In this document: positions 7,489 through 16,404 of the stretch, piece by piece
Layout: each line of letters opens with the position of its first letter
How positions within the stretch are numbered: the stretch's first letter is position 1
NCBI GenBank assembly: GCA_963743705.1
Contig: CAVUQS010000012.1
Location: forward strand, 620,001 to 684,000
Source of the DNA: PALSA-243 sp963743705
GTDB taxonomy: Bacteria; Acidobacteriota; Terriglobia; Bryobacterales; Bryobacteraceae
Length of the DNA: 64,000 nucleotides
Reading direction: 5' to 3'
Translations under genes and position numbers: made by a program
Notes under the pieces: model-generated
What the model saw: only the letters and a program-made list of their open reading frames with translations
Database searches by the model: none
Told to the model about the DNA's origin: nothing

Positions 7489-9705
7489 CTAGCGCACTAC
7501 GGTCTTTTCGACGGCCAGGTTGTCGAAGTCATCCGTCGCCCGTACGGCGATGGTGTGCTCACCGGGACCGGCATCGATCGTCAGTGCGTAATCCAGCTCG
7601 GGGCTGTCCGAAAGCTTGGTGACCGGCGCGGCAACCGTCCACTCGCCGCCATCGAGCGAGTACTCGGCTTTGGTGACGTTGCTCAGCGCGTCAGCCGCGT
7701 GCCAGCGAACTTCGAGCTTGCCGCCGCTGCGGGACGCGGTCAGCGCGGTGATGCGGGGCGGCGTGTTGTCGATGGTGAACGGATCGCTTTCCAGGCGCGT
7801 GATGAGCGCATCGGCCGGCGGGTTGCCGGGGGCGTCAGACGCGGTGATGCGCAGGCGGTAATCGCCATCCGGGAACGCGGTGGAATCCCAGGAAACATAG
7901 CGCTCGGCGATCTTTTCCTTGAGCGGCTTCCATTCCGTTTCCTTTTCGCCGCGGATCTCGACGTTGAAAATCAGCGGATCGCCATTGGGGTCGGAAGCTT
8001 GCCAGCGAGCGCCGATGAACCCCTTGGCGAACGCCATGGAGGGAGTGTTCGGGGGCGCTGCGTCCATTCCGCCGGGAGTCGGCGAACCCGACTTGCCGAT
8101 GGGCGGCAGGTTGATGGTCTGCACAGGGCCAGGGTTGGGCGCAAGCGGAACCAGAGGCGAGGGGAATTTGTAATTGCCCGGCGTGATATCGATCAGGTCG
8201 ATGCGCGGCTCGACATTCTTGGGCAAGTAAGCGACATCCACCGATTCCAGTTCCGGCGATTGACCGGCGCCATCGGCGGTGAAAGTGGCCTTCCATTGCA
8301 CGAAGCGAGCGGCCGGCGACGCGACGGGCGCGCCTTTCGGCGTATCGATGGGATTCGACCACGGGCTCCAGTTCTTTTGCGGCTGATCGAGATTGCCGCT
8401 GCGGGTTTGGATCGCGATCTTGCCGCCGTGCAGGCGGCCTTCATAGCTCACGCGGCCCCAAAGCGAGAACATGGACGAGTCGAAAACATCGCTCTCGACG
8501 CTGCCTTCGTGTTCGAGCGCAGGGCCGATCTCATAAACCTTGCCCACATTGCCGGTAGCCGCGAACAGGCGGCCATCGTGGCCTTTCTGGAAAGCGGTTA
8601 CCTGGGCGGCAGGGACGGTCAAGAGTGCGGTGTAACTGGTGGGCGAATCGATGCGAAAAACGTTGCCATGGTTGCCGCAGCCCACGATGGCGCGACCTTC
8701 GGCGTCAAATGCGATTGCGTAGACAACGTCTTGCGGACGGCTCCACAGCTTGCGCGGATTGCCGTTGGCCTCGATGCGATAGAGCTCGCTGCCGCCATTC
8801 ACGCTGGAACTGGGACCTACCGATGCCGGCGGCGGCGCGGAGGGCCGAACCTGTTGCACTACCGGAGAGCCGGGCGCATTCACCGTGGCAGTGGCGGCCG
8901 GAGCCGAGGGAAGCGGGCCGGAGAGCGTGGTGGCGCCTCTGGTTCCAACGGCGGCGGCATAGATGGAGCCGTCGCGCGCCACGGAAACCGCGGTCACTTC
9001 CGGCTTCGACATCTGATAAACCACGAAGCCCTGGCCTTGCGGCGAAACGCGCAGCACGAGGCCGCCAGGATCCGTGCCCGCGATGATGTTGCCGCTCGGG
9101 TCGATAGCCAGCGAGCGCACGTGGGTCTCCTCCGTTTTGAAGAAGACTTTGCCTTTGCCGTCGGGAGTTACTTCGTGAATCTCGCCCTGATCTCCGGTGG
9201 CGACGAAGAGATCGCCCTTGGAATCGAATGCCATCGCCCAGATGTACTTGGCTTTGGGATCGTAGAAGATCTCAGGTTTGGAATTGCCCGAGATTCGGTA
9301 CACCTTGCCGTCGGGCGAGGTGGCGGCATAAACGCGATCGCGCGAATCGACCGCGAGGGCCTGAATGCCGAGGGCGTCGAGATCGGCAATGGGCTTGGGC
9401 TTTTCCGTTTGCGCCTTGCCATCGGGAGAGAAGCGGTACAGCTTCGCGCCCGGGCCGCCGGCAGCGTAGAGGTTGCCCTTCGAATCCTGGGCCAGCGCCC
9501 AGAGATAGGCGGACGAAGTGTCCATCAGCTCACGCGAATGGGGCGCGAGCGAGAGCAGCCCGTCGCTGCGCATGGAGAGGTTTTTGATAACCCCTTTTTC
9601 GAAATCGGAGTAATCCGACTGCGTCCAGGTGTGGGTCTGGCCCGCGGAAAGAATGACAGCAGCGGCGGCAAATAGCGCCGCGGCTCGCGCACTTATGTAT
9701 TTCAT
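7489..9705 (-). CDS. Exported beta-propeller protein with C-terminal Ig-like region, function unknown
   Basis: 738 residues. The N-terminus is a signal peptide (MKYISARAAALFAAAAVILSA). From about residue 60 to 400 there are repeated propeller blades of the type DSKGNLYAAGG, DSRDRVYAATSPDGKVYRI, DSKGDLFVATGDQGEIHEV and AEGRAIVGCGNHGNVFRI. The second half has a discoidin-like or Ig-like section (RWQASDPNGDPLIFNVEIRG, DGDYRLRITASDAPGNP) ending in a bacterial Ig-type strand set. No catalytic motif is apparent. It starts 13 bases after the S55-protein stop and is probably cotranscribed with it. A binding or scaffold role on the cell surface or in the periplasm is the safest inference. Confidence 0.8.
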   Translation of the reverse strand: MKYISARAAALFAAAAVILSAGQTHTWTQSDYSDFEKGVIKNLSMRSDGLLSLAPHSRELMDTSSAYLWALAQDSKGNLYAAGGPGAKLYRFSPDGKAQTEKPKPIADLDALGIQALAVDSRDRVYAATSPDGKVYRISGNSKPEIFYDPKAKYIWAMAFDSKGDLFVATGDQGEIHEVTPDGKGKVFFKTEETHVRSLAIDPSGNIIAGTDPGGLVLRVSPQGQGFVVYQMSKPEVTAVSVARDGSIYAAAVGTRGATTLSGPLPSAPAATATVNAPGSPVVQQVRPSAPPPASVGPSSSVNGGSELYRIEANGNPRKLWSRPQDVVYAIAFDAEGRAIVGCGNHGNVFRIDSPTSYTALLTVPAAQVTAFQKGHDGRLFAATGNVGKVYEIGPALEHEGSVESDVFDSSMFSLWGRVSYEGRLHGGKIAIQTRSGNLDQPQKNWSPWSNPIDTPKGAPVASPAARFVQWKATFTADGAGQSPELESVDVAYLPKNVEPRIDLIDITPGNYKFPSPLVPLAPNPGPVQTINLPPIGKSGSPTPGGMDAAPPNTPSMAFAKGFIGARWQASDPNGDPLIFNVEIRGEKETEWKPLKEKIAERYVSWDSTAFPDGDYRLRITASDAPGNPPADALITRLESDPFTIDNTPPRITALTASRSGGKLEVRWHAADALSNVTKAEYSLDGGEWTVAAPVTKLSDSPELDYALTIDAGPGEHTIAVRATDDFDNLAVEKTVVR

Positions 9706-9718
9706 GTTGAGGTATTGC

Positions 9719-11533
9719 CTATTTCACGTGCAGGCGGAGCGTGAAGCTACCGCTGACTACATAATCGAATGGGAGCGAAGTTTGCTCGGTCGCGGTGTCG
9801 GGCGATGTGAGCAGGGTGCGCGTGGGGGCGCGGCCGGCTTGCATCACGTTTAAGACCGAAGACGGGAGACTGGGCAGCGCCTTATCGTCCACATAGGCCG
9901 TGGGGCTCGATTCCACCATGGACACGTAGAGACGATTGTTGGTGCGTTCCTGATTGATGAGCGATACGGTCTCGGGAATGTTGAGATAGCGGTTCACCGA
10001 GCCCGCGATGTTCTGCATGCGGTTCAAGGTGTCGGCGTCGCTCAGCAGAAGGCGATGGTCGCCTCTGCCGATGCCTTCAGGAACCTTTACGGTAAGATCG
10101 CGCTCGATGGATTCGCCGCGATAGGGGCGCAGGAAAACCTTCACCGGCACGGTATCGCCGGGGCGAACGTCGGCATCTGGCACCCATGCGTTTTCGATGG
10201 TGGCGACGCGGCGTTCCGGAATCAGATCCACGGTGACGCTGACGCGTTTCACGTCGGGCGCGGAGAGATTGTTCATATACAGCTTGTTGAACTTGTCTCC
10301 GAACCACCCGGCCAGCGCCATGGGCGCGGGCATCATTTCACCCGAGCTTTGCATGTTGGAAAGCGAAAGGCCCTGCGCGCCGCCGTTCATTTCCACCTTA
10401 CCGGCGAGGCGATAAGTGCCTTCATCGGCGAATTCATTCAGCTCTGACATGGAATTGTAGAGCGAGAGCATCATCAGATAAGGAGTCCACTTCTGGTGTA
10501 CGAAAACGTTGAAGTGGAAATCCTTCTGGCGCACCACTACTTCCTTGCCATCGAGCGAGCGGACTTTCACGCTCACGGGAACCATGTGCGATTCCGCGCC
10601 AAGCACGCCCTCGATGCCGCTGTGGCGATCCTGATGGAGCGCACCCACGACATCGGTGGAGTTGATCATCTTGTTCGGCTGGTAAGTGGATGCCAGGGTC
10701 ATCACCACTTCGCCCTTGGTCATCGGCATATCGAGCGGGCCAAGATTGAAGAACGGATGGCCGAAGGCGAGAATGCGCTTGCCGTCGTTGTAGGTGACCG
10801 TACCCGCGCCGGTGACGCTCATGTCACCATCCACGAGCACACCTGCGACGGTGTCGCCGGGGCTCAACGCGTGTTCCCATCCGGCGGCGGGCTTGGTGGT
10901 CGTCAGGGTACTGCCGGTCGTCGATCCGCCTTGAGCGACGGCGATGCCCATTTGCTGGAACATCGAACCAAAATCGTGCAGCACGTTCTCATGGAATCCG
11001 GCGAACGCGAGCGGCGTTTCGATGGGAACCATCTGGCCGTTGATCGCCGCCACCTGGCCATTCTGCGTGCCTACTTTATCGGGCGTCTTGGCGTCTTCGG
11101 GACGCGACTTATCGAAATCGTTGATCTCGAGCATCAACTCGATGGGCGTGATGCCGCAGATCGCATCGGGCGAAAACACGCTCATGCGCAGCGCAACGGC
11201 GCCGATCAGTTTGCCATCCACATAAACCGGGCTGCCGCTCATGCCGCCGGCCACGCCGGACCGGATGGCTTTGCCGCCCATCTTGCCGACGATGATGTCC
11301 TGCTTGGGACCCCACTGGTTTTTCAGTATGCCGACAATTTCAATCGGCACCGGCTCGGGCTCCGTGCCCTGGAAAACCGTCCATGCGGTTGCCTTCATCC
11401 CCGCCTTGATCTGGCTTTCCGGCATAATATCGACCTTGCCGGCCTTGGGACGAGTGAGGGTGGGTTCCGCCGCAAACGCGGGAAAGACTGCGGCCGCGAA
11501 TCCGAAAAGGACTGCGGCGGTTCGCGATTTCAT
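9719..11533 (-). CDS. SpoIVB peptidase S55-domain protein, exported
   Basis: 604 residues with a signal peptide (MKSRTAAVLFGFAAAVFPAFA). The first 250 residues match the S55/SpoIVB domain: GMKATAWTVFQGTEPEPV, GVAGGMSGSPVYVDGKLIGAV (which contains the serine nucleophile of the family) and FGHPFFNLGPLDMPM. In Bacillus, SpoIVB cuts SpoIVFA during sporulation; Acidobacteriota carry many long S55 proteins without sporulation, where the substrate is unknown. The C-terminal 300 residues have no motif I recognise. A possible promoter TACAAT sits near 11560-11566 on this strand. The propeller gene follows immediately and is likely in the same transcript. Confidence 0.87.
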   Translation of the reverse strand: MKSRTAAVLFGFAAAVFPAFAAEPTLTRPKAGKVDIMPESQIKAGMKATAWTVFQGTEPEPVPIEIVGILKNQWGPKQDIIVGKMGGKAIRSGVAGGMSGSPVYVDGKLIGAVALRMSVFSPDAICGITPIELMLEINDFDKSRPEDAKTPDKVGTQNGQVAAINGQMVPIETPLAFAGFHENVLHDFGSMFQQMGIAVAQGGSTTGSTLTTTKPAAGWEHALSPGDTVAGVLVDGDMSVTGAGTVTYNDGKRILAFGHPFFNLGPLDMPMTKGEVVMTLASTYQPNKMINSTDVVGALHQDRHSGIEGVLGAESHMVPVSVKVRSLDGKEVVVRQKDFHFNVFVHQKWTPYLMMLSLYNSMSELNEFADEGTYRLAGKVEMNGGAQGLSLSNMQSSGEMMPAPMALAGWFGDKFNKLYMNNLSAPDVKRVSVTVDLIPERRVATIENAWVPDADVRPGDTVPVKVFLRPYRGESIERDLTVKVPEGIGRGDHRLLLSDADTLNRMQNIAGSVNRYLNIPETVSLINQERTNNRLYVSMVESSPTAYVDDKALPSLPSSVLNVMQAGRAPTRTLLTSPDTATEQTSLPFDYVVSGSFTLRLHVK

Positions 11534-11686
11534 TTGGATAGAATGCTCCAGCTAGGTCTATTGTACTAATTCTTGGACGCTAACCCCGCCGACAGAGTTG
11601 CCAAAGAAGGGGATACTAGGTTGCGCAGGGCTTTGGAACGAGACAAAATGGGCCTTCGACTGGTACTTTCACGAGGCAAACTACAG

Positions 11687-14600
11687 ATGCCACGCCTTTT
11701 GAGCGCCGTGTTATTCGCCGCGCTGATTTCACCCATTGCCCGGGGTGAAGTACGCTTCAACCGCGATATCCGGCCGATTATGGCGGATACATGCTTCCGC
11801 TGCCACGGTCCCGATCGCAATGCGCGCATGGCCGGCATGCGGCTCGACATTCGCGACGAAGCGGTCAAAGCCACCGCGAGTGGCGCGATTCCCATTGTCC
11901 CCGGGCATCCCGAACAGAGCGCGGTGGTGCAGCGCATCTTCGCGGAGGGCGCGCGCATCATGCCGCCGGCTTACGCGCATCGCGAGCTGACCAAGGCGCA
12001 GAAAGATACACTCCGCCAATGGATCGCGGAAGGCGCCAAATATGAAGGGCACTGGGCGTATCAACTGGTACGGCGTCCCGCGCCTCCGCGCGATGGCAAT
12101 CCGGTGGACGCGTTCATTCTCGACCGGCTCGACCGCGAAGGGTTGCACCCATCGGCCGAAGCCGACCGCCGCACGCTGATCCGGCGCGTGACGCTCGATC
12201 TTACGGGCCTGCCGCCCACGCCGGAGGAAACCGCGGCATTCCTGAAGGACACGTCGCCCGCCGCATATGAAAAGGTGGTGGACCGGCTGTTGGCCTCACC
12301 CCGCTACGCCGAACAGCAAGCCATGCATTGGCTCGATTATGTGCGCTACGCCGATACGTGCGGTTTCCACGGCGACAATGCCCTGCCCGCGTGGCCGTAT
12401 CGCGATTACGTGCTGCATTCGTTCCGCGACAACAAGCCGTTCGACCAATTCACACGCGAACAACTGGCCGGGGATCTTCTGCCCAACGCCACGCCGGAGC
12501 AACGCACCGCCACGGCTTACAACCGGCTGAATCGTACGTCCGCCGAGGGGGGCCTGCAACCGAAGGAATATCTGGCCAAGTATGGCGCCGATCGCGTGCG
12601 CACCGTGGCCACGGTGTGGATGGGCAGCACGCTCGGCTGCGCCGAATGCCACGACCACAAGTTCGACCCTTTCACAGCGCGCGACTTCTATTCGATGAAA
12701 GCGTTCTTCGCGGATGTCAAAGAGACCGGCCTCGTTCCCGACCGTGGCGCGAACGCGTGGGGCGCGCAACTTGCTTTGCCGACGCCCGCGCAGCAACAGG
12801 CGAAGGACGACCTGGCACATCGCGTGGAGCAAGCCAAGGCTAAGCTGACTGCCACGATGCAAAGCATCGAAGCGCGCCGCGGCGAGTGGGAGAAGACCCT
12901 GCTGGCGCAATACGAGAGCGGCGCGCTGAAGTGGCGCAACCAGCGGCCGATTTCGGCGGAATCGGCGCACGGCGCGACGCTACGGATTTACGGCGACGAA
13001 CCCGTCGATTTCACCACCTACGACGGCAGCACGCAGACCGGCGAGCGGAAACCCGGCGACGGCCTAGTGATCGCCAGCGGCAAGAACCCGGACAACGAAA
13101 CCTACACCGTCGCTTTCCGCCCCGGGGCCGGGGCTTGGACCGCGCTCGGCATCGAGATCGTGCAGGACGAAGGATTACCGGGCCTGCGCGTGGCGCGCGG
13201 CGCGGACCGGCTGGTGTTGTCGGAAGTGGAAGCGCGGCTGGGCGGCGAAACGCTCCAATTTTCCGGCGCGAGTTCCAACATCAAGATACCTTCGGCCGAA
13301 TATCCTCCGGCCGCGGCCATCGATGGGGACATCAAGACCGGGTGGGCCATCGCCGCCTACAACGAGACGCCACACGCCATGCTGGCGCTGCGGCTCGCGC
13401 AACCGTTGCGCACTGACGCTGATTCGGTGATTACGGTGCGGCTGCGTCAGGAATCCGAATTCCGCCGCGCGACGGCGGGACGCTTCCGCATCGCGCTGAG
13501 CACCGGCGATTCTTCGTGGCCCGATCCCGACCCAGGGAACGCCATTCCGGAGCGCGTACTGAAGGCTCTGCGCAACGCGGCCGACAAGCGCACGGATGCC
13601 GAGAAGAAGACTATCGCCGATCATTTCCAATGGGCGGCGCCGGAAGCGCAGAACGCTATCCGTGAACTCTCGCTGCTCGAAGGTGAAGCGGCGCGGCTCG
13701 ATGCGGCTATTCCGCACGTCGTGGTGACCGAGGCCGTCAAGCCCACCGAGACGCGCATTCTGGCGCGTGGAAACTGGATGGATGAATCGGGCGATATCGT
13801 GACGCCCGCCGTTCCCGCGTTCCTGGGCAAGACCGATACAACGGGCCGCGCCACACGGCTCGATTTGGCGAATTGGCTGGTCTCGCCTTCCAACACGCTG
13901 ACCGCGCGCGTCTACGTCAACCGGGTGTGGCGGGAACTGTTCGGAATCGGCATCTCGAAAACGTTGGACGATATGGGCTCGCAGGGTGAATGGCCGGTGC
14001 ATCCGGAACTGCTCGACTGGCTGGCATCGGAATTCATGCAGCCGGCATGGCGCGCCGAAGGGACGCACGCATGGGACATGAGGCACATCGTGCGCGTGAT
14101 CGTCACCAGCAAGACTTACCGGCAATCTTCCGCGAACACGCCCGCGCTGGCCGAGCGCGATCCGGATAACCGCTTGCTCGCTCGCCAGGTTCCCATCCGG
14201 TTGGATGCCGAAAATGTGCGTGACGCGGCGCTTTCGATCTCAGGTCTTCTCGCCGATAAATTCGGCGGCCCGAGCGCGAAGCCGTATCAGCCCGATGGCT
14301 ACCTGGTGGCGATGAACTTTCCCACGCGCGAATATTCGGCGAGCCATGGCGACGACCTCTACCGCCGAGGGATCTACACGTTCTGGCAGCGATCATTCCT
14401 GCATCCGAGCCTGCTGGCGTTCGATGCGCCCACGCGCGAGGAATGCGGCGTCAGCCGCACCAACTCGAATACTCCGCTGCAGGCGCTGGTTCTGTTGAAC
14501 GACCCCATCTACGTCGAAGCCGCGCGCGTGCTGGCGGCCAATATGCTCAAACGCCAGGGCTCGTTCCAAATGCGCCTGAATTGGGCGTTTGAGCGCGCCC

Positions 14601-14812
14601 TGACGCGCACGCCGACACGCGAGGAATCCGCCATTTTGCTCGATCTCTATCGCAAGAGCGCCGCTGAATTCCGCAAATCGCCCGCGAGCGCACAGCAGTT
14701 GATCCACGTCGGCGAATCCCCCGCCGGCAACTCCAACGCAGTGGACTTAGCCGCGATGACCATGGTCGCGCGCGCCATTTTGAATCAACATGAAACCATC
14801 ACGCGAAATTGA
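11687..14812 (+). CDS. Planctomycete-type cytochrome c + DUF1549 + DUF1553 exported protein
   Basis: About 1041 residues. ATG 11687 is chosen because it starts a clean signal peptide (MPRLLSAVLFAALISPIARG) and GAGG lies 10 bases before it; ATG 11648 would add 13 residues. Just after the signal comes a cytochrome-c-like haem site CFRCH, then DUF1549 with a second CAECH motif in TLGCAECHDHKFDPF, a central carbohydrate-binding-like section, and C-terminal DUF1553 (NWLVSPSNTLTARVYVNRVW, SRTNSNTPLQALVLLNDP). Such proteins are typically paired with a DUF1501 protein, as here with a 23-base overlap. They are thought to act in periplasmic polysaccharide degradation with electron transfer, but the reaction is not established. 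Confidence 0.93.
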   Translation: MPRLLSAVLFAALISPIARGEVRFNRDIRPIMADTCFRCHGPDRNARMAGMRLDIRDEAVKATASGAIPIVPGHPEQSAVVQRIFAEGARIMPPAYAHRELTKAQKDTLRQWIAEGAKYEGHWAYQLVRRPAPPRDGNPVDAFILDRLDREGLHPSAEADRRTLIRRVTLDLTGLPPTPEETAAFLKDTSPAAYEKVVDRLLASPRYAEQQAMHWLDYVRYADTCGFHGDNALPAWPYRDYVLHSFRDNKPFDQFTREQLAGDLLPNATPEQRTATAYNRLNRTSAEGGLQPKEYLAKYGADRVRTVATVWMGSTLGCAECHDHKFDPFTARDFYSMKAFFADVKETGLVPDRGANAWGAQLALPTPAQQQAKDDLAHRVEQAKAKLTATMQSIEARRGEWEKTLLAQYESGALKWRNQRPISAESAHGATLRIYGDEPVDFTTYDGSTQTGERKPGDGLVIASGKNPDNETYTVAFRPGAGAWTALGIEIVQDEGLPGLRVARGADRLVLSEVEARLGGETLQFSGASSNIKIPSAEYPPAAAIDGDIKTGWAIAAYNETPHAMLALRLAQPLRTDADSVITVRLRQESEFRRATAGRFRIALSTGDSSWPDPDPGNAIPERVLKALRNAADKRTDAEKKTIADHFQWAAPEAQNAIRELSLLEGEAARLDAAIPHVVVTEAVKPTETRILARGNWMDESGDIVTPAVPAFLGKTDTTGRATRLDLANWLVSPSNTLTARVYVNRVWRELFGIGISKTLDDMGSQGEWPVHPELLDWLASEFMQPAWRAEGTHAWDMRHIVRVIVTSKTYRQSSANTPALAERDPDNRLLARQVPIRLDAENVRDAALSISGLLADKFGGPSAKPYQPDGYLVAMNFPTREYSASHGDDLYRRGIYTFWQRSFLHPSLLAFDAPTREECGVSRTNSNTPLQALVLLNDPIYVEAARVLAANMLKRQGSFQMRLNWAFERALTRTPTREESAILLDLYRKSAAEFRKSPASAQQLIHVGESPAGNSNAVDLAAMTMVARAILNQHETITRN

Positions 14813-16226
14813 TCACGGCGCCTGTGAGCGCCGCCGCACCTTTCTTGGACGCGGCATGGCGGGTCTCGGCCTGCTCGGATTGAATTCGTTAGTCGAGCCG
14901 CGTTTGTTGGCGCAGACGCCGCGGGCGGCGGCGCACGGCGCGATTAATACACTGCACTTCCCCGCGAAGGCGAAGCGCGTCATTTTCCTCTACCAGGCCG
15001 GGGGCCCATCGCACCTCGAAACGTTCGATTACAAGCCGAAACTGGCGCAGATGAGCGGTCAGGGCATGCCGGAATCGTTCACCAAGGGCCAGCAAATCGC
15101 GCAACTGCAGGGCAAGACGCTGCAGTGCTTCGGGCCGCAATATGGCTTCCGCAAATTCGGCAAATCGGGCCAGGAAATCTGCGAGCTGTTTCCGCGCATC
15201 GGCTCGGTGGCGGACGACATCTGCATCGTGCGTTCGATGTGGACCGAACAGATCAACCACGATCCCGCCCACACGGTAATGAACACCGGCTCCATCATTC
15301 CCGGCCGCCCCAGCATGGGCTCATGGGCCTTCTACGGCCTGGGCGCCGAGACGCAGAATCTGCCGGGGTTCGTAGTGTTGCTCTCGGCCGGACGCGGCGG
15401 ACAGATGCAACCGATCTCGGCGCGGCAATGGTCGGCGGGGCTGTTGCCCAGCCGCTTTCAGGGCGTGAAGCTGAATTCCATCGGCGACCCGGTGTTGTAC
15501 ATCGGCAATCCGCCGGGCGTGAGCAATGCCCTGCAGCGCGCTTCGGTGGATGCGATCAACCGCCTGAATCAAGGCGAATCCTCGGCGCTGGGCGACCCCG
15601 AAATTCAAACGCGCATCGCGCAATACGAGATGGCGTTTCGCATGCAAGCCAGCGTGCCCGACCTGGTGGACATGAGCAACGAGCCCAAGCAGGTGCTGGA
15701 AATGTACGGCGCGAAGCCCGGCGACGGCTCCTTCGCCTCGAATTGTCTGCTGGCGCGGCGGCTGGCCGAGCGCGGCGTGCGCTTCATTCAGCTCTACCAC
15801 CGCGATTGGGACCACCACAAAGGCCTCAAGACGAACATCGCGCTCAAAGCCGAAGAAGTCGACCAAGCCACGGCGGCGCTGATCACCGACCTCAAGCAGC
15901 GCGGCATGCTCGACGACACGCTGGTAGTCTGGGGCGGCGAATTCGGCCGCACGCCGATGTCGCAGGATGGCGACGGCCGCGATCACCACATCAAAGGCTT
16001 CTCGATTTTCGTCGCCGGCGGCGGCGTGAAGCGGGGCATTACGTATGGAACTACCGACGAGTTAGGTTACGCCGCGGAAGAGAATCCGGTGAGCGTACAC
16101 GATTTCCACGCGACTATGCTCTATCTTTTGGGTATAGATCACAAGCGGCTGGCCGTGAAGTCACAAGGTTTGGACGTGAGACTCACGGGAATATCGGGCG
16201 ACGTAGTAAAAGGGATAGTGGCGTAG
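14790..16226 (+). CDS. DUF1501 (sulfatase-fold) protein, probably Tat-exported
   Basis: 478 residues. The N-terminus ERRRTFLGRGMAGLGLLGL carries a twin-arginine type signal. The body has the DUF1501 landmarks AKRVIFLYQAGGPSHLETFDYKP, SMWTEQINHDPAHTVMNTGS, VVWGGEFGRTPMSQ and DGRDHHIKGFSIFVAGGGVK. The family is related to alkaline phosphatase and sulfatase folds, but the usual formylglycine cysteine motif CxPxR is not present. It overlaps the DUF1549/DUF1553 gene by 23 bases, which is the expected two-gene unit in Planctomycetota, Verrucomicrobiota and Acidobacteriota. Substrate unknown. Confidence 0.93.
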   Translation: MKPSREIDHGACERRRTFLGRGMAGLGLLGLNSLVEPRLLAQTPRAAAHGAINTLHFPAKAKRVIFLYQAGGPSHLETFDYKPKLAQMSGQGMPESFTKGQQIAQLQGKTLQCFGPQYGFRKFGKSGQEICELFPRIGSVADDICIVRSMWTEQINHDPAHTVMNTGSIIPGRPSMGSWAFYGLGAETQNLPGFVVLLSAGRGGQMQPISARQWSAGLLPSRFQGVKLNSIGDPVLYIGNPPGVSNALQRASVDAINRLNQGESSALGDPEIQTRIAQYEMAFRMQASVPDLVDMSNEPKQVLEMYGAKPGDGSFASNCLLARRLAERGVRFIQLYHRDWDHHKGLKTNIALKAEEVDQATAALITDLKQRGMLDDTLVVWGGEFGRTPMSQDGDGRDHHIKGFSIFVAGGGVKRGITYGTTDELGYAAEENPVSVHDFHATMLYLLGIDHKRLAVKSQGLDVRLTGISGDVVKGIVA

Positions 16227-16368
16227 GTAAGTCATAGCCCCGACTTGAGTTCAGACCTATCTCGCCGCGCGGCTCGATCACTCCAGTTGCTCAGTCAGTC
16301 ATCGCCTGTCATCGAAACGTAGCCGGAATTCGCACCTCTTGGCCGCCTCCACGAGCAGTTAACAATCC

Positions 16369-16397
16369 TTGGAATAACTGCATCGGCTGTCTATAAT
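16369..16397 (+). promoter_or_regulatory. Sigma70-type promoter giving an apparently leaderless mRNA
   Basis: TTGGAA (16369-16374) and a perfect TATAAT (16392-16397) are separated by 17 bases. The ATG of the NHL gene starts at 16405, seven bases after the -10 box, so transcription would begin at or next to the start codon. No Shine-Dalgarno sequence lies between. The rest of the 16227-16404 gap shows nothing else that I can name. Confidence 0.7.
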
Positions 16398-16404
16398 CGC
16401 CTAA

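Noticed and set aside
7066..9675. Very long open frame (869 codons) on the + strand
   Set aside because: It lies antisense to a real exported propeller gene with signal peptide and blade repeats; its own translation has no recognisable motif and is Arg/Gly-rich, as expected from GC-rich antisense DNA.
15125..16237. Alternative + frame across the DUF1501 gene
   Set aside because: Overlaps DUF1501 motifs in another frame and has no conserved pattern.
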